Of a stretch of DNA of 64,000 nucleotides, positions 15,845 to 25,211 are shown piece after piece. Origin of the DNA: Altericroceibacterium xinjiangense (lineage in GTDB: Bacteria; Pseudomonadota; Alphaproteobacteria; Sphingomonadales; Sphingomonadaceae); contig NZ_RSEK01000001.1 in the NCBI RefSeq assembly GCF_003958635.1, positions 186,001 through 250,000 of the forward strand. The letters are read 5' to 3'. Under the pieces are notes generated by a model that was not told where the DNA came from, did not search any database, and worked only from the letters and a program-made list of their open reading frames with translations. The position numbers and the translations under genes are program-made. Each line of letters starts with the position of its first letter. The first letter of the stretch is position 1.

Positions 15845-18800
15845 ATGTTCAAGAAGGTCCTGATCGCCAACCGGGGCGCGATCGCCTGCCGAATAATCCG
15901 CACCTTGCGCCGGATGGGCGTCCGGTCGGTCGCGGTGTTCAGCGATGCCGACGCCGGATCGCTGCACGTTGCCGAAGCCGATGAAGCAGTGCGGATCGGC
16001 CCGGCCCCTGCGGCCGAAAGCTACCTGAACGTCGAGGCAATCCTCGCCGCCGCGCGTGAGACCGGGGCCGACGCAATTCATCCCGGCTACGGATTCCTGT
16101 CGGAGAACACGAGCTTCGCCAACGCCTGCGCGGCCGCCGGGATCGTCTTCATCGGGCCCACGGTCGAGAACATCCGCGACTTCGGCCTGAAGCATACCGC
16201 ACGCGACCTGGCCCGAGATAGCGGCGTTCCGCTTGCCCCCGGGACCGACCTGCTCCGCAACGCGGACGAAGCGTGCGACGCCGCGCAGGAGATCGGGTTT
16301 CCCGTCATCCTCAAGGCGACGGCGGGCGGCGGCGGTATCGGCATGCGCGTCTGCGAGAGCGAGGGAGCCATTGCCGATGCGTTTGCCGCAGTCGAGCGAC
16401 TGGCAGCAGGCAACTTCAGCGACAGCGGCGTGTTTCTTGAGCGTTTTGTCGCCCGCGCTCGGCATATCGAAGTTCAGGTGTTCGGCGATGGAAACGGCAA
16501 GGTCATCGCTCTTGGCGAGCGGGATTGCTCCCTCCAGCGGCGCAACCAGAAGGTCGTCGAGGAAACGCCCGCTCCACACCTGCCGGCCGCAACCCGCGCG
16601 GCGCTGATCGAAGCGGCCGTCGCGCTGACGTCCGCAGCCCGCTATCGTTCGGCGGGAACGGTCGAGTTTCTTTATGATGCAGAGCGGGACGACTTCTTCT
16701 TCCTGGAAGTGAACACCCGTCTCCAGGTAGAACATGGGGTGACCGAGCAGGTCACCGGGGTCGATCTGGTCGAATGGATGGTTCGTGGCGCAGCCGGGGA
16801 CTTCCGCTTCCTCGATCAGTGGAACGGGCAGACCAAAGGAGCATCGATCCAGGTCCGGCTTTATGCCGAGGACCCGGATCAGGACTTCCGGCCGAGTTCG
16901 GGCGTTCTCAACGAGGTTTCCTTTCCAGCGAACGTGCGAGCCGACAGCTGGGTCGCTACCGGCTCTGCAGTCAGCGCCTTCTATGATCCGATGCTGGCGA
17001 AGCTGATCGTCACCGCACCCGACAGGGCAGCGGCGGTCGCGGCGATGCAGGCGGCACTCGACGACACCCGGCTGGCGGGGATCGAGACGAACCTCGACTG
17101 GCTGCGGCAAGTGGTGCGCAGCGCGCCGTTTGTTTCCGGCGAAGTCTCGACCCGCGCACTGGCGGAGGTCGACTGGTCGCCGCAGACGATCCGGGTTCTG
17201 AGCGGAGGCCCGTCGACGACGGTTCAGGATTATCCGGGGCGGCTCGGCTATTGGGATGTCGGCGTCCCGCCTTCGGGGCCGATGGATTCCCTCGCCTTTC
17301 GGCTCGGCAATCGCCTGCTGGGCAACGACAAGAACGCAGCAGGCCTCGAATTTACCGCCACCGGCCCGACCCTGCAGTTCAACGCCGCCGTGACAATCTG
17401 CCTCACCGGCGCCGAGTTCGCGGCCGAGCTGGATGGCGAACCGGTTCCCGTCTACGCGCCGGTGACCGTTCCCGCCGGCGCTACGCTGAAAATCGGCCGC
17501 GTTACGGGTGCGGGGATGCGCGGATATCTGCTGATCGGGGGTGGTCTCGACGTGCCGCTCTACCTCGGGTCGCGCAGCGCCTTCACACTCGGGGAATTCG
17601 GCGGCCACGCTGGGCGAGCTGTTTCCGCAGGGGACGTGCTGCACCTGCTGGCCCCCGCGCACGAGGCCGCCACCCAGCCGCTGAGTTCGGGTGGAAAGCC
17701 GGAAATCGCGAAGGAATGGAAGCTGCGGGTCCTTTACGGCCCGCACGGTGCGCCGGACTTCTTCACCACCGAAGATATCGACATGGTCCGGGAAACGGCC
17801 TGGGAGGTTCACTACAACTCGAGCCGCACCGGCGTTCGCCTGATCGGCCCAAAGCCGCGCTGGGCGCGCAGCGACGGCGGAGAAGCGGGGCTGCACCCCT
17901 CGAACATTCACGACAACGCCTATGCCGTCGGGGCAGTGGACTTCACCGGCGACATGCCGATCATCCTCGGGCCGGACGGACCTTCCCTTGGCGGGTTCGT
18001 CTGCCCGTTCGTGGTGATCGAAGCCGACTTGTGGAAAGTCGGCCAACTCGCCCCCGGCAACCACGTCCGTTTCGAGCTGGTGGACGATGCAGCGGCGGCC
18101 GCAGCCCTCCGGCAGCAGGATGAGCGGGTGGAGACACTGACCGCTCCTGCGCCGCAGCCGGTACAGGCCATTGCGCTCGGCTCCCCGATCCTGCACGAAA
18201 TCGAAGGCGCAGGAAACCGCCCACGGGCCCTGTACCGGAGGCAAGGCGATGCTCACTTGCTGGTCGAATATGGCCCTATCGTGCTTGACCTGGAGCTTCG
18301 GTTGCGCGTCCACGCGCTGATGCTCGAGCTCGAACGGATGCAGCTTCCCGGGATCATCGATCTGACCCCCGGGATCCGCTCGCTGCAGATTCACTTCGAC
18401 AGCCGCAAAATCGCGCAGAAGCACCTGCTTGATCAACTGGTCGCGGCCGAGGAGCGGCTGGGATCGCTCGATGATTTCGAGATCGCCTCGCGCGTCGTGC
18501 ACCTGCCGCTCAGCTGGCAGGACCCGGCGATCTACCAAACCATCGAAAAATACATGCAGTCGGTTCGCGACGATGCGCCGTGGTGCCCCGACAACATCGA
18601 ATTCATCCGCCGCGTCAACGGCCTCGACAGCATAGAGGACGTGCGGCGGGTGGTGTTCGATGCCCGCTATCTCGTGATGGGCCTTGGTGACGTCTACCTC
18701 GGTGCGCCGGTCGCGACTCCGATCGATCCGCGCCATCGGCTCGTGACTACGAAATACAATCCGGCACGGACATGGACGCCGCCGAACGTCGTCGGGATCG

Positions 18801-19456
18801 GCGGTGCCTACATGTGCATCTACGGAATGGAAGGTCCGGGCGGGTATCAGCTGTTCGGCCGGACGATCCAGGTCTGGAACACCTATCGCCAGACGCAGGC
18901 GTTCACCGAAGGCAAGCCGTGGCTGTTGCGCTTCTTCGACCAGATCCGCTTTTTCCCTGTCAGTCATGAAGAACTGACGGAATGGCGGCGCGACTTCCCG
19001 CTCGGGCGCCGGGAGCTGCGGATCGATCAGGAAACATTTCGCCTGAAAGAATACCGTGCCTTCCTGAAGGAAAACCGGGAGAGCATAGCCGCCTTCCAGC
19101 AGACGCGCGAAGCGGCGTTCGCCACGGAGCGCAAAGACTGGGAGCGGCGCGGCGAGTTCGCTCGGGCCGAGGCGCTCGGCGAAGCCGCGCCGGTTGCGGA
19201 GCAGACCCCCATTGAACTGCCGGAAGGCAGCGATCTGGTCGAGGCCCCGTTTGGAGGCGTGGTGTGGAAGCTCCTCGTTGAGCCGGGAGCCCGGATCGAA
19301 AAGGGCGATCCCATCGCGATGATCGAAGCAATGAAGATGGAGTGCGCAATGCCTGCCCCGATGACCGGGACCGTTTCGCGCGTCTTCGTGTCCGAGCAGC
19401 AGAGCGTGACCCCGGGGGCGCCGATGTTCGCCATCGCCCAGGAGGAGACCGCTTGA
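15845..19456 (+). CDS. uca: urea / guanidine carboxylase (biotin-dependent)
   Basis: 1203 residues, full length. Domains: biotin carboxylase 1-445 (KVLIANRGAIACRII, ATP loop KATAGGGGIGM, FLEVNTRLQVEHGVTE); carboxyltransferase half A about 450-765 (VLSGGPSTTVQDYPGRLGYW, GVPPSGPMD, later HYNSSRTGVRLIGPKPRWAR and HPSNIHDNAYAVGAVDFTGD); half B about 795-1035 (VEYGPIVLDLELRLRVHALM); a linker; and a C-terminal biotinyl domain with EAMKME, biotin on Lys1164. The enzyme carboxylates urea to allophanate or guanidine to carboxyguanidine with ATP and bicarbonate. The adjacent DUF1989 pair favours guanidine. Its TGA overlaps the next ATG by one base. Confidence 0.95.
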   Translation: MFKKVLIANRGAIACRIIRTLRRMGVRSVAVFSDADAGSLHVAEADEAVRIGPAPAAESYLNVEAILAAARETGADAIHPGYGFLSENTSFANACAAAGIVFIGPTVENIRDFGLKHTARDLARDSGVPLAPGTDLLRNADEACDAAQEIGFPVILKATAGGGGIGMRVCESEGAIADAFAAVERLAAGNFSDSGVFLERFVARARHIEVQVFGDGNGKVIALGERDCSLQRRNQKVVEETPAPHLPAATRAALIEAAVALTSAARYRSAGTVEFLYDAERDDFFFLEVNTRLQVEHGVTEQVTGVDLVEWMVRGAAGDFRFLDQWNGQTKGASIQVRLYAEDPDQDFRPSSGVLNEVSFPANVRADSWVATGSAVSAFYDPMLAKLIVTAPDRAAAVAAMQAALDDTRLAGIETNLDWLRQVVRSAPFVSGEVSTRALAEVDWSPQTIRVLSGGPSTTVQDYPGRLGYWDVGVPPSGPMDSLAFRLGNRLLGNDKNAAGLEFTATGPTLQFNAAVTICLTGAEFAAELDGEPVPVYAPVTVPAGATLKIGRVTGAGMRGYLLIGGGLDVPLYLGSRSAFTLGEFGGHAGRAVSAGDVLHLLAPAHEAATQPLSSGGKPEIAKEWKLRVLYGPHGAPDFFTTEDIDMVRETAWEVHYNSSRTGVRLIGPKPRWARSDGGEAGLHPSNIHDNAYAVGAVDFTGDMPIILGPDGPSLGGFVCPFVVIEADLWKVGQLAPGNHVRFELVDDAAAAAALRQQDERVETLTAPAPQPVQAIALGSPILHEIEGAGNRPRALYRRQGDAHLLVEYGPIVLDLELRLRVHALMLELERMQLPGIIDLTPGIRSLQIHFDSRKIAQKHLLDQLVAAEERLGSLDDFEIASRVVHLPLSWQDPAIYQTIEKYMQSVRDDAPWCPDNIEFIRRVNGLDSIEDVRRVVFDARYLVMGLGDVYLGAPVATPIDPRHRLVTTKYNPARTWTPPNVVGIGGAYMCIYGMEGPGGYQLFGRTIQVWNTYRQTQAFTEGKPWLLRFFDQIRFFPVSHEELTEWRRDFPLGRRELRIDQETFRLKEYRAFLKENRESIAAFQQTREAAFATERKDWERRGEFARAEALGEAAPVAEQTPIELPEGSDLVEAPFGGVVWKLLVEPGARIEKGDPIAMIEAMKMECAMPAPMTGTVSRVFVSEQQSVTPGAPMFAIAQEETA

Positions 19457-20820
19457 TGCGCGCCGCCGAAATCGCCGCAGCGGTAAATGCGGGAAAGGCA
19501 AGCGCCACACACTTCGTCGAGGTCAGCCTCAACCGGATTGCGGCCTACGATGCTGTCCAGCCGCAGGCGTGGATTCATCGTCCAAATCCCGAAACGGTGC
19601 GCGCCCAAGCGGCCGAAGTCGACGCCCGGATCGCGGCCGGGGAAACGCTGCCGCTGGCCGGGGTGCCCTTCGCGGTGAAGGACAACATCGACGTTGCCGG
19701 GATGCCCACCACCGCCGCCTGCCCTGCCTTCACTTACGCAGCGGAGCGTTCCGCCACCGTAGTGGATCGCCTGAAAGCAGCCGGCGCGGTGTGCATGGGC
19801 AAGACCAACCTTGACCAGTTTGCGACCGGACTGGTGGGCACGCGCAGCCCTTTCGGGATCTGCACCTCGGTCCTTAACGAAGAGCATATCAGCGGTGGAT
19901 CGAGCTCGGGCTCGGCGGTCGCGGTCGCTGCGGGCCTCGTCCCGTTTGCGCTTGGCACCGACACCGCGGGATCGGGCCGCGTCCCGGCGGCGCTGAACGG
20001 ACTCGTCGGCCTGAAACCAACCAAGGGCCGCTGGAGCACGCAGGGGCTGGTTCCCGCATGCCGCTCGCTCGACTGCATCAGCTTGTTCGCGAACGATCTC
20101 GCCGACATCGCGCTGATCGAGCCGGTGCTTGCCGCCTTCGATGCCGAAGATCCTTATTCCCGGCAAACCAAGGATCGCGCGCTCGGCAGGCGGATCGGTG
20201 TTCCCAGGCCGGACCAGTTGAACTGGTGCGGCGACGAGGAATCCCCGGCGCTGTTCGATGCAGCTCTGAAGGCAATCGAAGGCGCCGGGATGGAACCGGT
20301 CGAAAGCGACATCGGCTTTCTCCAGGACACCGCGGCGATGCTGTATCAGGGTCCTTGGGTGGCCGAGCGCACAGCCGCCCTTTCGGACCTGCTGCGGGAT
20401 GATCCGTCAGCCCTTCATCCGGTGGTCCGCGCGATCGTTGAGCAGGGGCTGAATGTCACCGCGGTCGACACCTTCCGCGCCCAGTACCGCCTGCAGACCC
20501 AGATCCGCCGCGCAGCGCAAATGTGGGATGGGATCGACGCGCTGGTCCTGCCGACCGCACCGACCAGTTACCGGATCGCGGATCTCCTCGATGATCCGAT
20601 CACGCTCAACAGCAACCTTGGCCTCTACACCAATTTCGTGAACCTGCTGGACATGAGCGCAATCGCGGTTCCGGCCGGTTTTCGTAAGGACCGGACCGGC
20701 TTCGGCATCACGCTGATCGGCCCCGCCTGGGCTGACGCCGCGCTGCTGAAGCTGGCCGGGGACTACCTCGCTGCGGCAGAGCCTGCTCTGTCGTCCTTTC
20801 CTGATCGGGAGCGTGCATGA
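19456..20820 (+). CDS. atzF: allophanate hydrolase, amidase domain only
   Basis: The start ATG 19456 overlaps the carboxylase stop (TGATG). 454 residues of the amidase-signature family with the catalytic Lys75 (VPFAVKDNID), the cis-Ser in the GGSSSGS motif near 150 and the nucleophile Ser173 in DTAGSGRVPAA. Full-length allophanate hydrolases are about 600 residues because they carry a second domain; here the chain stops after the amidase domain and the second domain is the next gene. The amidase step cleaves ammonia from allophanate; the product needs the C-terminal domain or spontaneous decay to finish. Confidence 0.93.
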   Translation: MRAAEIAAAVNAGKASATHFVEVSLNRIAAYDAVQPQAWIHRPNPETVRAQAAEVDARIAAGETLPLAGVPFAVKDNIDVAGMPTTAACPAFTYAAERSATVVDRLKAAGAVCMGKTNLDQFATGLVGTRSPFGICTSVLNEEHISGGSSSGSAVAVAAGLVPFALGTDTAGSGRVPAALNGLVGLKPTKGRWSTQGLVPACRSLDCISLFANDLADIALIEPVLAAFDAEDPYSRQTKDRALGRRIGVPRPDQLNWCGDEESPALFDAALKAIEGAGMEPVESDIGFLQDTAAMLYQGPWVAERTAALSDLLRDDPSALHPVVRAIVEQGLNVTAVDTFRAQYRLQTQIRRAAQMWDGIDALVLPTAPTSYRIADLLDDPITLNSNLGLYTNFVNLLDMSAIAVPAGFRKDRTGFGITLIGPAWADAALLKLAGDYLAAAEPALSSFPDRERA

Positions 20821-21209
20821 ACCAGATCAAAGTCGCCGTCGTCGGAGCCCACCTCGCCGGAATGCCGCTGCACTGGCAGCTCGAAACGCGGGATGCGCGG
20901 CTGGTCCGGGCCTGCCGCACCGCCCCCAACTATCGGCTTTACGCCATCGCCAACAGCACTCCGCCGAAGCCGGCCATGGTTCATGGTCCGGGCGGCAGCT
21001 CGATCGAGGTCGAAGTCTATGCCCTCGATCCGGCAGCGTTCGGCAGCTTCGTCGCCGAAGTGCCCCCGCCGCTTGCCATAGGGACCGTAACGCTGGAGGA
21101 CGGGACCACGGTCAAGGGTTTCGTCGCTGAGCCGCGCGCGCTTGACGGGGCCGAAGAGATCACGCGTTTCGGCGGGTGGCGAGCCTACATCGAATCACTG
21201 TCGGGCTGA
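20817..21209 (+). CDS. detached C-terminal domain of allophanate hydrolase
   Basis: 130 residues: VAVVGAHLAGMPLHWQLETR, TAPNYRLYAIANSTPPKPAM, SSIEVEVYALDPAAFGSFV and a final TRFGGWRAYIESL match the C-terminal domain of AtzF-type allophanate hydrolases, which completes N-carboxyurea breakdown. It begins with an ATGA overlap on the amidase gene and in a different frame, so the split is a true two-gene arrangement coupled in translation, or an old frameshift that became stable. The combined length (584) equals one normal enzyme. Last gene of the operon. Confidence 0.9.
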   Translation: MNQIKVAVVGAHLAGMPLHWQLETRDARLVRACRTAPNYRLYAIANSTPPKPAMVHGPGGSSIEVEVYALDPAAFGSFVAEVPPPLAIGTVTLEDGTTVKGFVAEPRALDGAEEITRFGGWRAYIESLSG

Positions 21210-21652
21210 CTGCGTGAGAGGGGCCCGGCGTTCCCGAGGCATTCTTTTGAATCGCGGACTGGACCGCCCCCTCTTGAGTTCGGCGCTCCCTTGGCGCCGC
21301 TGTCGGTCGCCTGAGCCTGTGGGCTAAAGTTCGCGGTCGTTACTACAGCCCGGAGAAGTCCGGGCCCACTTACCGGCCGGTGCTCCAGGAAACCCCACTG
21401 CGATCCGTGAAGGGATCACGGAGCATAAACCGTGGGACGCGTTAGAGATGCCGCGGCCGAGCGGCTGGCCGAGCTCGGCACATCGGAAAAGCCAGAGCCG
21501 CCGGTGGAGAGAAGCGAACTGCAGGAGGCGGTGAGCGCTGCCTGCAGGGTGGTCAACCCGGCTTCCCTACCGGACGATGCAGATCGAGAGAGGATCGCCT
21601 TGGGCGGGCTCGCCTTTGCTCTTGTCGAGCCAGCGAACAATGGAAGGCCTGT
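21210..21652. other. 443-base stretch between the carboxylase operon and tRNA-Ser
   Basis: No supported gene. Short inverted repeats occur: CCCGGA-GAAG-TCCGGG near 21350-21364 and TCCGTGA-AGGGA-TCACGGA near 21404-21422, neither followed by a T tract. A plus frame from 21432 (GRVRDAAAERLAELG) looks protein-like but runs through the tRNA gene and is not recognised. Confidence 0.45.
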
Positions 21653-21743
21653 TGGCGGAGCGGGAGGGATTCGAACCCTCGATAGGGGGTTACCCTATAC
21701 ACACTTTCCAGGCGTGCGCCTTCGACCACTCGGCCACCGCTCC
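21653..21743 (-). tRNA. tRNA-Ser (GGA)
   Basis: On the minus strand the acceptor GGAGCGG pairs with CCGCTCC before an encoded GCCA end. The D arm is GTGGCCGAGTGG, the anticodon loop CTGGAAA with anticodon GGA (reads UCC/UCU), a long class-II variable arm lies around TAGGGTAACCCCCTA, and the T arm is GAGGGTTCGAATCCCTC. Length 91. Confidence 0.97.
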
Positions 21744-21835
21744 GCATTCAGAGCCAGCGCCCTAGACGGGGCCGGCGAGTTTTACAAGGCGTTGCGAGCG
21801 CGCCGTGAATTGTTGCGGGGACGGTCCTCCGACCG

Positions 21836-22744
21836 TTACAGCCAGCCCTGCTCCCGGTACCAGGACGCGGTTGCCGCCAGCCCCTGTTGCGCCGGGACTT
21901 GGGGGCTCCAGCGCGTGGGCGGGACCGCCTTTTCCGGGCTGCACACCCAGTCCGGGTGGACCATGTAGCCGACGCGGTCGGGTGTCAGCTTGGCCTTCTC
22001 GCGCCGGAATAGCCGATCAAGGCCGGCAAGGCGGTTGAGCGCGCCTTCCGACAAGTTCGGCACGCGCACCTTGCGCCCCATCGCCTGACCGATCGCCTCC
22101 GCCAGTTCGCGGTGGCTCCAACCGCCGGGGGTGCCGTCGTCCGGCTCGAAAACTTGCCCGGTCACGTCTTCACCCCCGGGCAACAGGGCGAGCAGCAGCC
22201 GGGCGAGATCGGCGACATGGATGATCGAGCTTGCCCCATTTGGCGGCATCGGCACCACGCCCCACTTGGCCGCGCGGAACAACTCGAACATCTCCCGGTC
22301 ACGCGGACCATAGATCGCGGGCGGGCGAACGATCGTCCAATCCAGCCCACTGGCAGCAACGATCCGCTCCGCGCGCGCCTTGGACGCGCCATATGCCGAA
22401 AGCTCCGGCTCGCGCGCCGCGAGCGAGGACACGAATACGATCCGCGGGACCTGGGCTGCCAGCGCCGCCTCAATCACTTGCAGGGTGCCCGTGACGTTTG
22501 CGGCCTCAAACTCTGCCGCATCGGGCGCGTTGACCACGCCGGCGACGTGGATCACTGCCTCGGCATTCCCGACCAGCCGGGCCAGCGCCGCGCTGTCGGC
22601 AAGGTCACCGCGCACCCATTCCACTTTGTCCCGCCCGGGCTGGTCCTTGCGAGTCAGGGCGCGCACCTCCACCCCCTCGCCCGCCGCTTCGTCCAGCAGC
22701 ATCTGGCCAACGAAACCCGTTGCGCCGGTGACAGCGACGATCAA
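21836..22744 (-). CDS. NAD(P)-dependent epimerase/reductase, atypical SDR
   Basis: 302 residues. Rossmann motif VTGATGFVG at the N-terminus, acidic/basic switch region LTRKDQPGR, VIHVAGVVNAP, FVSSLAAREPE and the YGASK catalytic Tyr-Lys pair. It resembles the NDUFA9-like / complex-I-associated atypical SDRs and UDP-sugar epimerase relatives; the substrate is unknown. Its ATG overlaps the proB stop (ATGA), making it the last gene of obgE-proB-SDR. Confidence 0.87.
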   Translation of the reverse strand: MIVAVTGATGFVGQMLLDEAAGEGVEVRALTRKDQPGRDKVEWVRGDLADSAALARLVGNAEAVIHVAGVVNAPDAAEFEAANVTGTLQVIEAALAAQVPRIVFVSSLAAREPELSAYGASKARAERIVAASGLDWTIVRPPAIYGPRDREMFELFRAAKWGVVPMPPNGASSIIHVADLARLLLALLPGGEDVTGQVFEPDDGTPGGWSHRELAEAIGQAMGRKVRVPNLSEGALNRLAGLDRLFRREKAKLTPDRVGYMVHPDWVCSPEKAVPPTRWSPQVPAQQGLAATASWYREQGWL

Positions 22745-23874
22745 AGCAGCACCAGCTGATCGCGATGGATCACTGCCGCGCGCGGCTCATAGCCGAGCAA
22801 GTCCTGATGGGCTTCGCTGCGATGGCCCTTGATCCGGTCGATCTCGTCGGCAGCGTATTCCGCCAGCCCCTGCGCCAGCGCGCTGCCATCAGGGGCACGC
22901 ACGGCGACGGGATCGCCCCGGGTAAAGCGTCCTTCCACCGCGGTGATCCCCGTCGCAAGCAAGCTGCCGCCCCGGGCCAGCGCCGCCGCGCAGCCTTGAT
23001 CGACCACCAGCGCGCCCTTCATCCGCTGCCGGCCGCCGAGCCATGCCTTGCGTGCGGCGTCCTTGCGCCGGGGGAGGAACACCGTGCCCCGGTCGGTCCC
23101 AAAAGCGCGGGCGAGCGGGGCAGTATGCGTGCCGTTGATGATCGCCAGCGCGATCCCTGCCCGTTCGGCGATTTCGGCTGCCTGCAGCTTGGACGTCATC
23201 CCGCCGGACCCCATCCCGGATCCAGAGGACCCGCTGGCCATCGCGTGGATCCTGTCCGTCACGCCTTCTACGCGCGGGAGCAGCTGCGCTTCCGGGTCCC
23301 GGGGATCCCGGTCGTACAAGCCATCGACATCGGACAGCAGCACCACCGCATCGGCTCCCGCCGCCTGAGCCACCCGGGCCGCCAAGCGGTCGTTGTCCCC
23401 AAAACGGATTTCCTCGGTCGCGACCGAGTCGTTCTCATTGATCACCGGCACGGCGCCTGCCTTCAGCAGGCGGCCCAGCGTCGCGGCGGCGTTGAGATAC
23501 CGGCGCCGGTCTTCGAGATCGTCGAGCGTGACCAACAATTGCGCGGCGGTTAGTCCGTGCGCTCCCAGCAACTCCGACCACAGGCCCGCCAACGCGATCT
23601 GCCCGACGGCGGCGGCGGCCTGCGCATCTGCCAGACTGCCCCGCCCACCTTTCGGGAGGCCGAGCCGTGCAGCCCCGAGCGCGATGGCTCCGGAACTGAC
23701 GACGATCACGTCCTGCCCGCGTTCACGGATACTGGCAATTTCCTTGGCCAGGCTTTCCAGCCACTCCCGCCGCGCGGCTCCCCCGCTCCCGACCAGCAAC
23801 GCCGATCCGACCTTGAGCACGAGGCGAGGTGCGCATTGCGCGTCGACGAGGTCGGCGAGACGGGAGATCGGCAT
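22741..23874 (-). CDS. proB: glutamate 5-kinase
   Basis: The start ATG 23874 (MPISRLADLVDAQ) is chosen; the frame upstream overlaps obgE. 377 residues: amino-acid kinase domain with LVLKVGSALLV, VVSSGAIALG, VINENDSVATEEIRFGDND and LLSDVDGLYDRDP, then a C-terminal PUA domain from about 285 (KGALVVDQGCAAAL, GDPVAVRAPDG). It catalyses the first step of proline synthesis; proC is at 27057 but proA is not in the window. It lies 49 bases after obgE. Confidence 0.96.
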   Translation of the reverse strand: MPISRLADLVDAQCAPRLVLKVGSALLVGSGGAARREWLESLAKEIASIRERGQDVIVVSSGAIALGAARLGLPKGGRGSLADAQAAAAVGQIALAGLWSELLGAHGLTAAQLLVTLDDLEDRRRYLNAAATLGRLLKAGAVPVINENDSVATEEIRFGDNDRLAARVAQAAGADAVVLLSDVDGLYDRDPRDPEAQLLPRVEGVTDRIHAMASGSSGSGMGSGGMTSKLQAAEIAERAGIALAIINGTHTAPLARAFGTDRGTVFLPRRKDAARKAWLGGRQRMKGALVVDQGCAAALARGGSLLATGITAVEGRFTRGDPVAVRAPDGSALAQGLAEYAADEIDRIKGHRSEAHQDLLGYEPRAAVIHRDQLVLL

Positions 23875-23923
23875 CACGGCCGGGCTTAGCGGGACAGGTC
23901 GGGATTGAGAAGCCTGTCCCAGG

Positions 23924-24982
23924 TCAGATCGGCGACCAGGGCCGCTCCTCACCTTCTTCCTCTGTCGGTTCGCCGCCACCTTCTTCGCTGGACGTGCGGT
24001 GCGGGAGAGATTCGAGCACGGTATCGAGCAGCCGTTCAACCCCCGCTCCGGTGGATCCGGAGATGGCGAACACCTGCTCTGCTCCAGCCTGCTTCAATTC
24101 GTCCGCGAAGGCCTCGACCAATTCGGCATCGGCAAGGTCCACCTTGTTGAGCACGACGATCCGGGGCTTGTCCTCAAGTCCGGCGCCATAAGCTTCCAGT
24201 TCCCGGTCCACGACCTGCATCGCTTCGGCGGGATCCGGTCCGGTGATGTCGACCAGGTGAATCAGTATCCGGCACCGTTCGATATGGCCGAGAAAGCGAT
24301 CCCCGATGCCTGCCCCGTCGGCCGCGCCTTCGATCAGGCCAGGAATATCGGCCAGCACGAACTCGCGCCCCTTGTGGCGCACGACCCCGAGCTTGGGAAT
24401 CAGCGTGGTGAAGGCGTAGTCACCCACTTTCGCCCGCGCATTGGACACCTGGTTGATGAAGGTCGACTTCCCGGCGTTCGGCAGGCCGACCAGACCGACA
24501 TCCGCCAGGAGCTTCAGCCGCAGCCAGACCCACATCTCCTCACCTGGCTCACCCGGCTGGTGCTGGCGCGGGGCGCGGTTGGTGGATGTCTTGTAGCTGG
24601 CATTGCCGCGCCCGCCCAAGCCGCCGCGGAGCATTACGATCCGCTGGCCTTCCTCGGTCAGGTCAGCAAGCACGGTTTCCCCGTCTTCATCGATGATCTG
24701 GGTGCCGATCGGCACTTCGATCACCAGGTCGGACGCGCTGGCCCCGGTGCGGTTCTGACCCATGCCGTGGCCGCCCCGCCGAGCCTTGAAATGCTGGGTG
24801 TAGCGGAAATCGATCAGCGTGTTCAGGCCGGGCACGGCTTCGAACACGATGTCGCCTCCGGCGCCGCCGTTGCCGCCATCGGGCCCGCCGTACTCAATGT
24901 ACTTTTCACGGCGGAAGCCGACCGCACCCGGTCCCCCTGCGCCTGAGCGAATATAGATCTTTGCCTGGTCGAGAAAATGCAT
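23924..24982 (-). CDS. obgE: Obg-family GTPase
   Basis: 352 residues. The Gly-rich Obg fold occupies 1-158 (AKIYIRSGAGGPGAVGFRRE, GGPDGGNGGAGGD), followed by the G domain with G1 GLPNAGKS, G2 region YAFTT, G3 DIPG and G4 NKVD. It has an acidic C-terminal tail (EEGGGEPTEEEGEE). Essential GTPase in 50S ribosome assembly and stress control. First gene of a three-gene leftward unit with proB. Confidence 0.97.
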   Translation of the reverse strand: MHFLDQAKIYIRSGAGGPGAVGFRREKYIEYGGPDGGNGGAGGDIVFEAVPGLNTLIDFRYTQHFKARRGGHGMGQNRTGASASDLVIEVPIGTQIIDEDGETVLADLTEEGQRIVMLRGGLGGRGNASYKTSTNRAPRQHQPGEPGEEMWVWLRLKLLADVGLVGLPNAGKSTFINQVSNARAKVGDYAFTTLIPKLGVVRHKGREFVLADIPGLIEGAADGAGIGDRFLGHIERCRILIHLVDITGPDPAEAMQVVDRELEAYGAGLEDKPRIVVLNKVDLADAELVEAFADELKQAGAEQVFAISGSTGAGVERLLDTVLESLPHRTSSEEGGGEPTEEEGEERPWSPI

Positions 24983-25064
24983 GAGAGCGGTTTAGCCTGT
25001 TCGCGCGCGGTTTGTCGAACCGCGAACGGTCAGGGGAAAACTCGGCTGCTGCGGGATCGGGCAC

Positions 25065-25140
<76 letters not shown>

Positions 25141-25154
25141 GTTCCAGTGCGAGT

Positions 25155-25200
25155 GGCGGAAGACTTCCGCCAAGCGCGGCCCTTAACGAAGAGGCCGCGC
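25155..25200. repeat. two hairpins between tRNA-Ala and a lipoprotein gene
   Basis: GGCGGAAG-A-CTTCCGCC (25155-25171) is a perfect 8-bp palindrome. It is followed by GCGCGGCC (25174-25181) pairing with GGCCGCGC (25193-25200). They may end the lipoprotein transcript that arrives from the right; no T tract is present, so the function is uncertain. Confidence 0.45.
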
Positions 25201-25211
25201 CGTTGGAAGGA

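Noticed and set aside
15296-19510. A 1404-codon open frame on the minus strand
   Set aside because: It is the antisense shadow of the urea/guanidine carboxylase; the plus-strand protein has all expected domains and motifs while the minus frame has none.
21432-21652. Plus frame GRVRDAAAERLAELG... upstream of tRNA-Ser
   Set aside because: It continues through the tRNA gene, has no ribosome site and no recognised domain.
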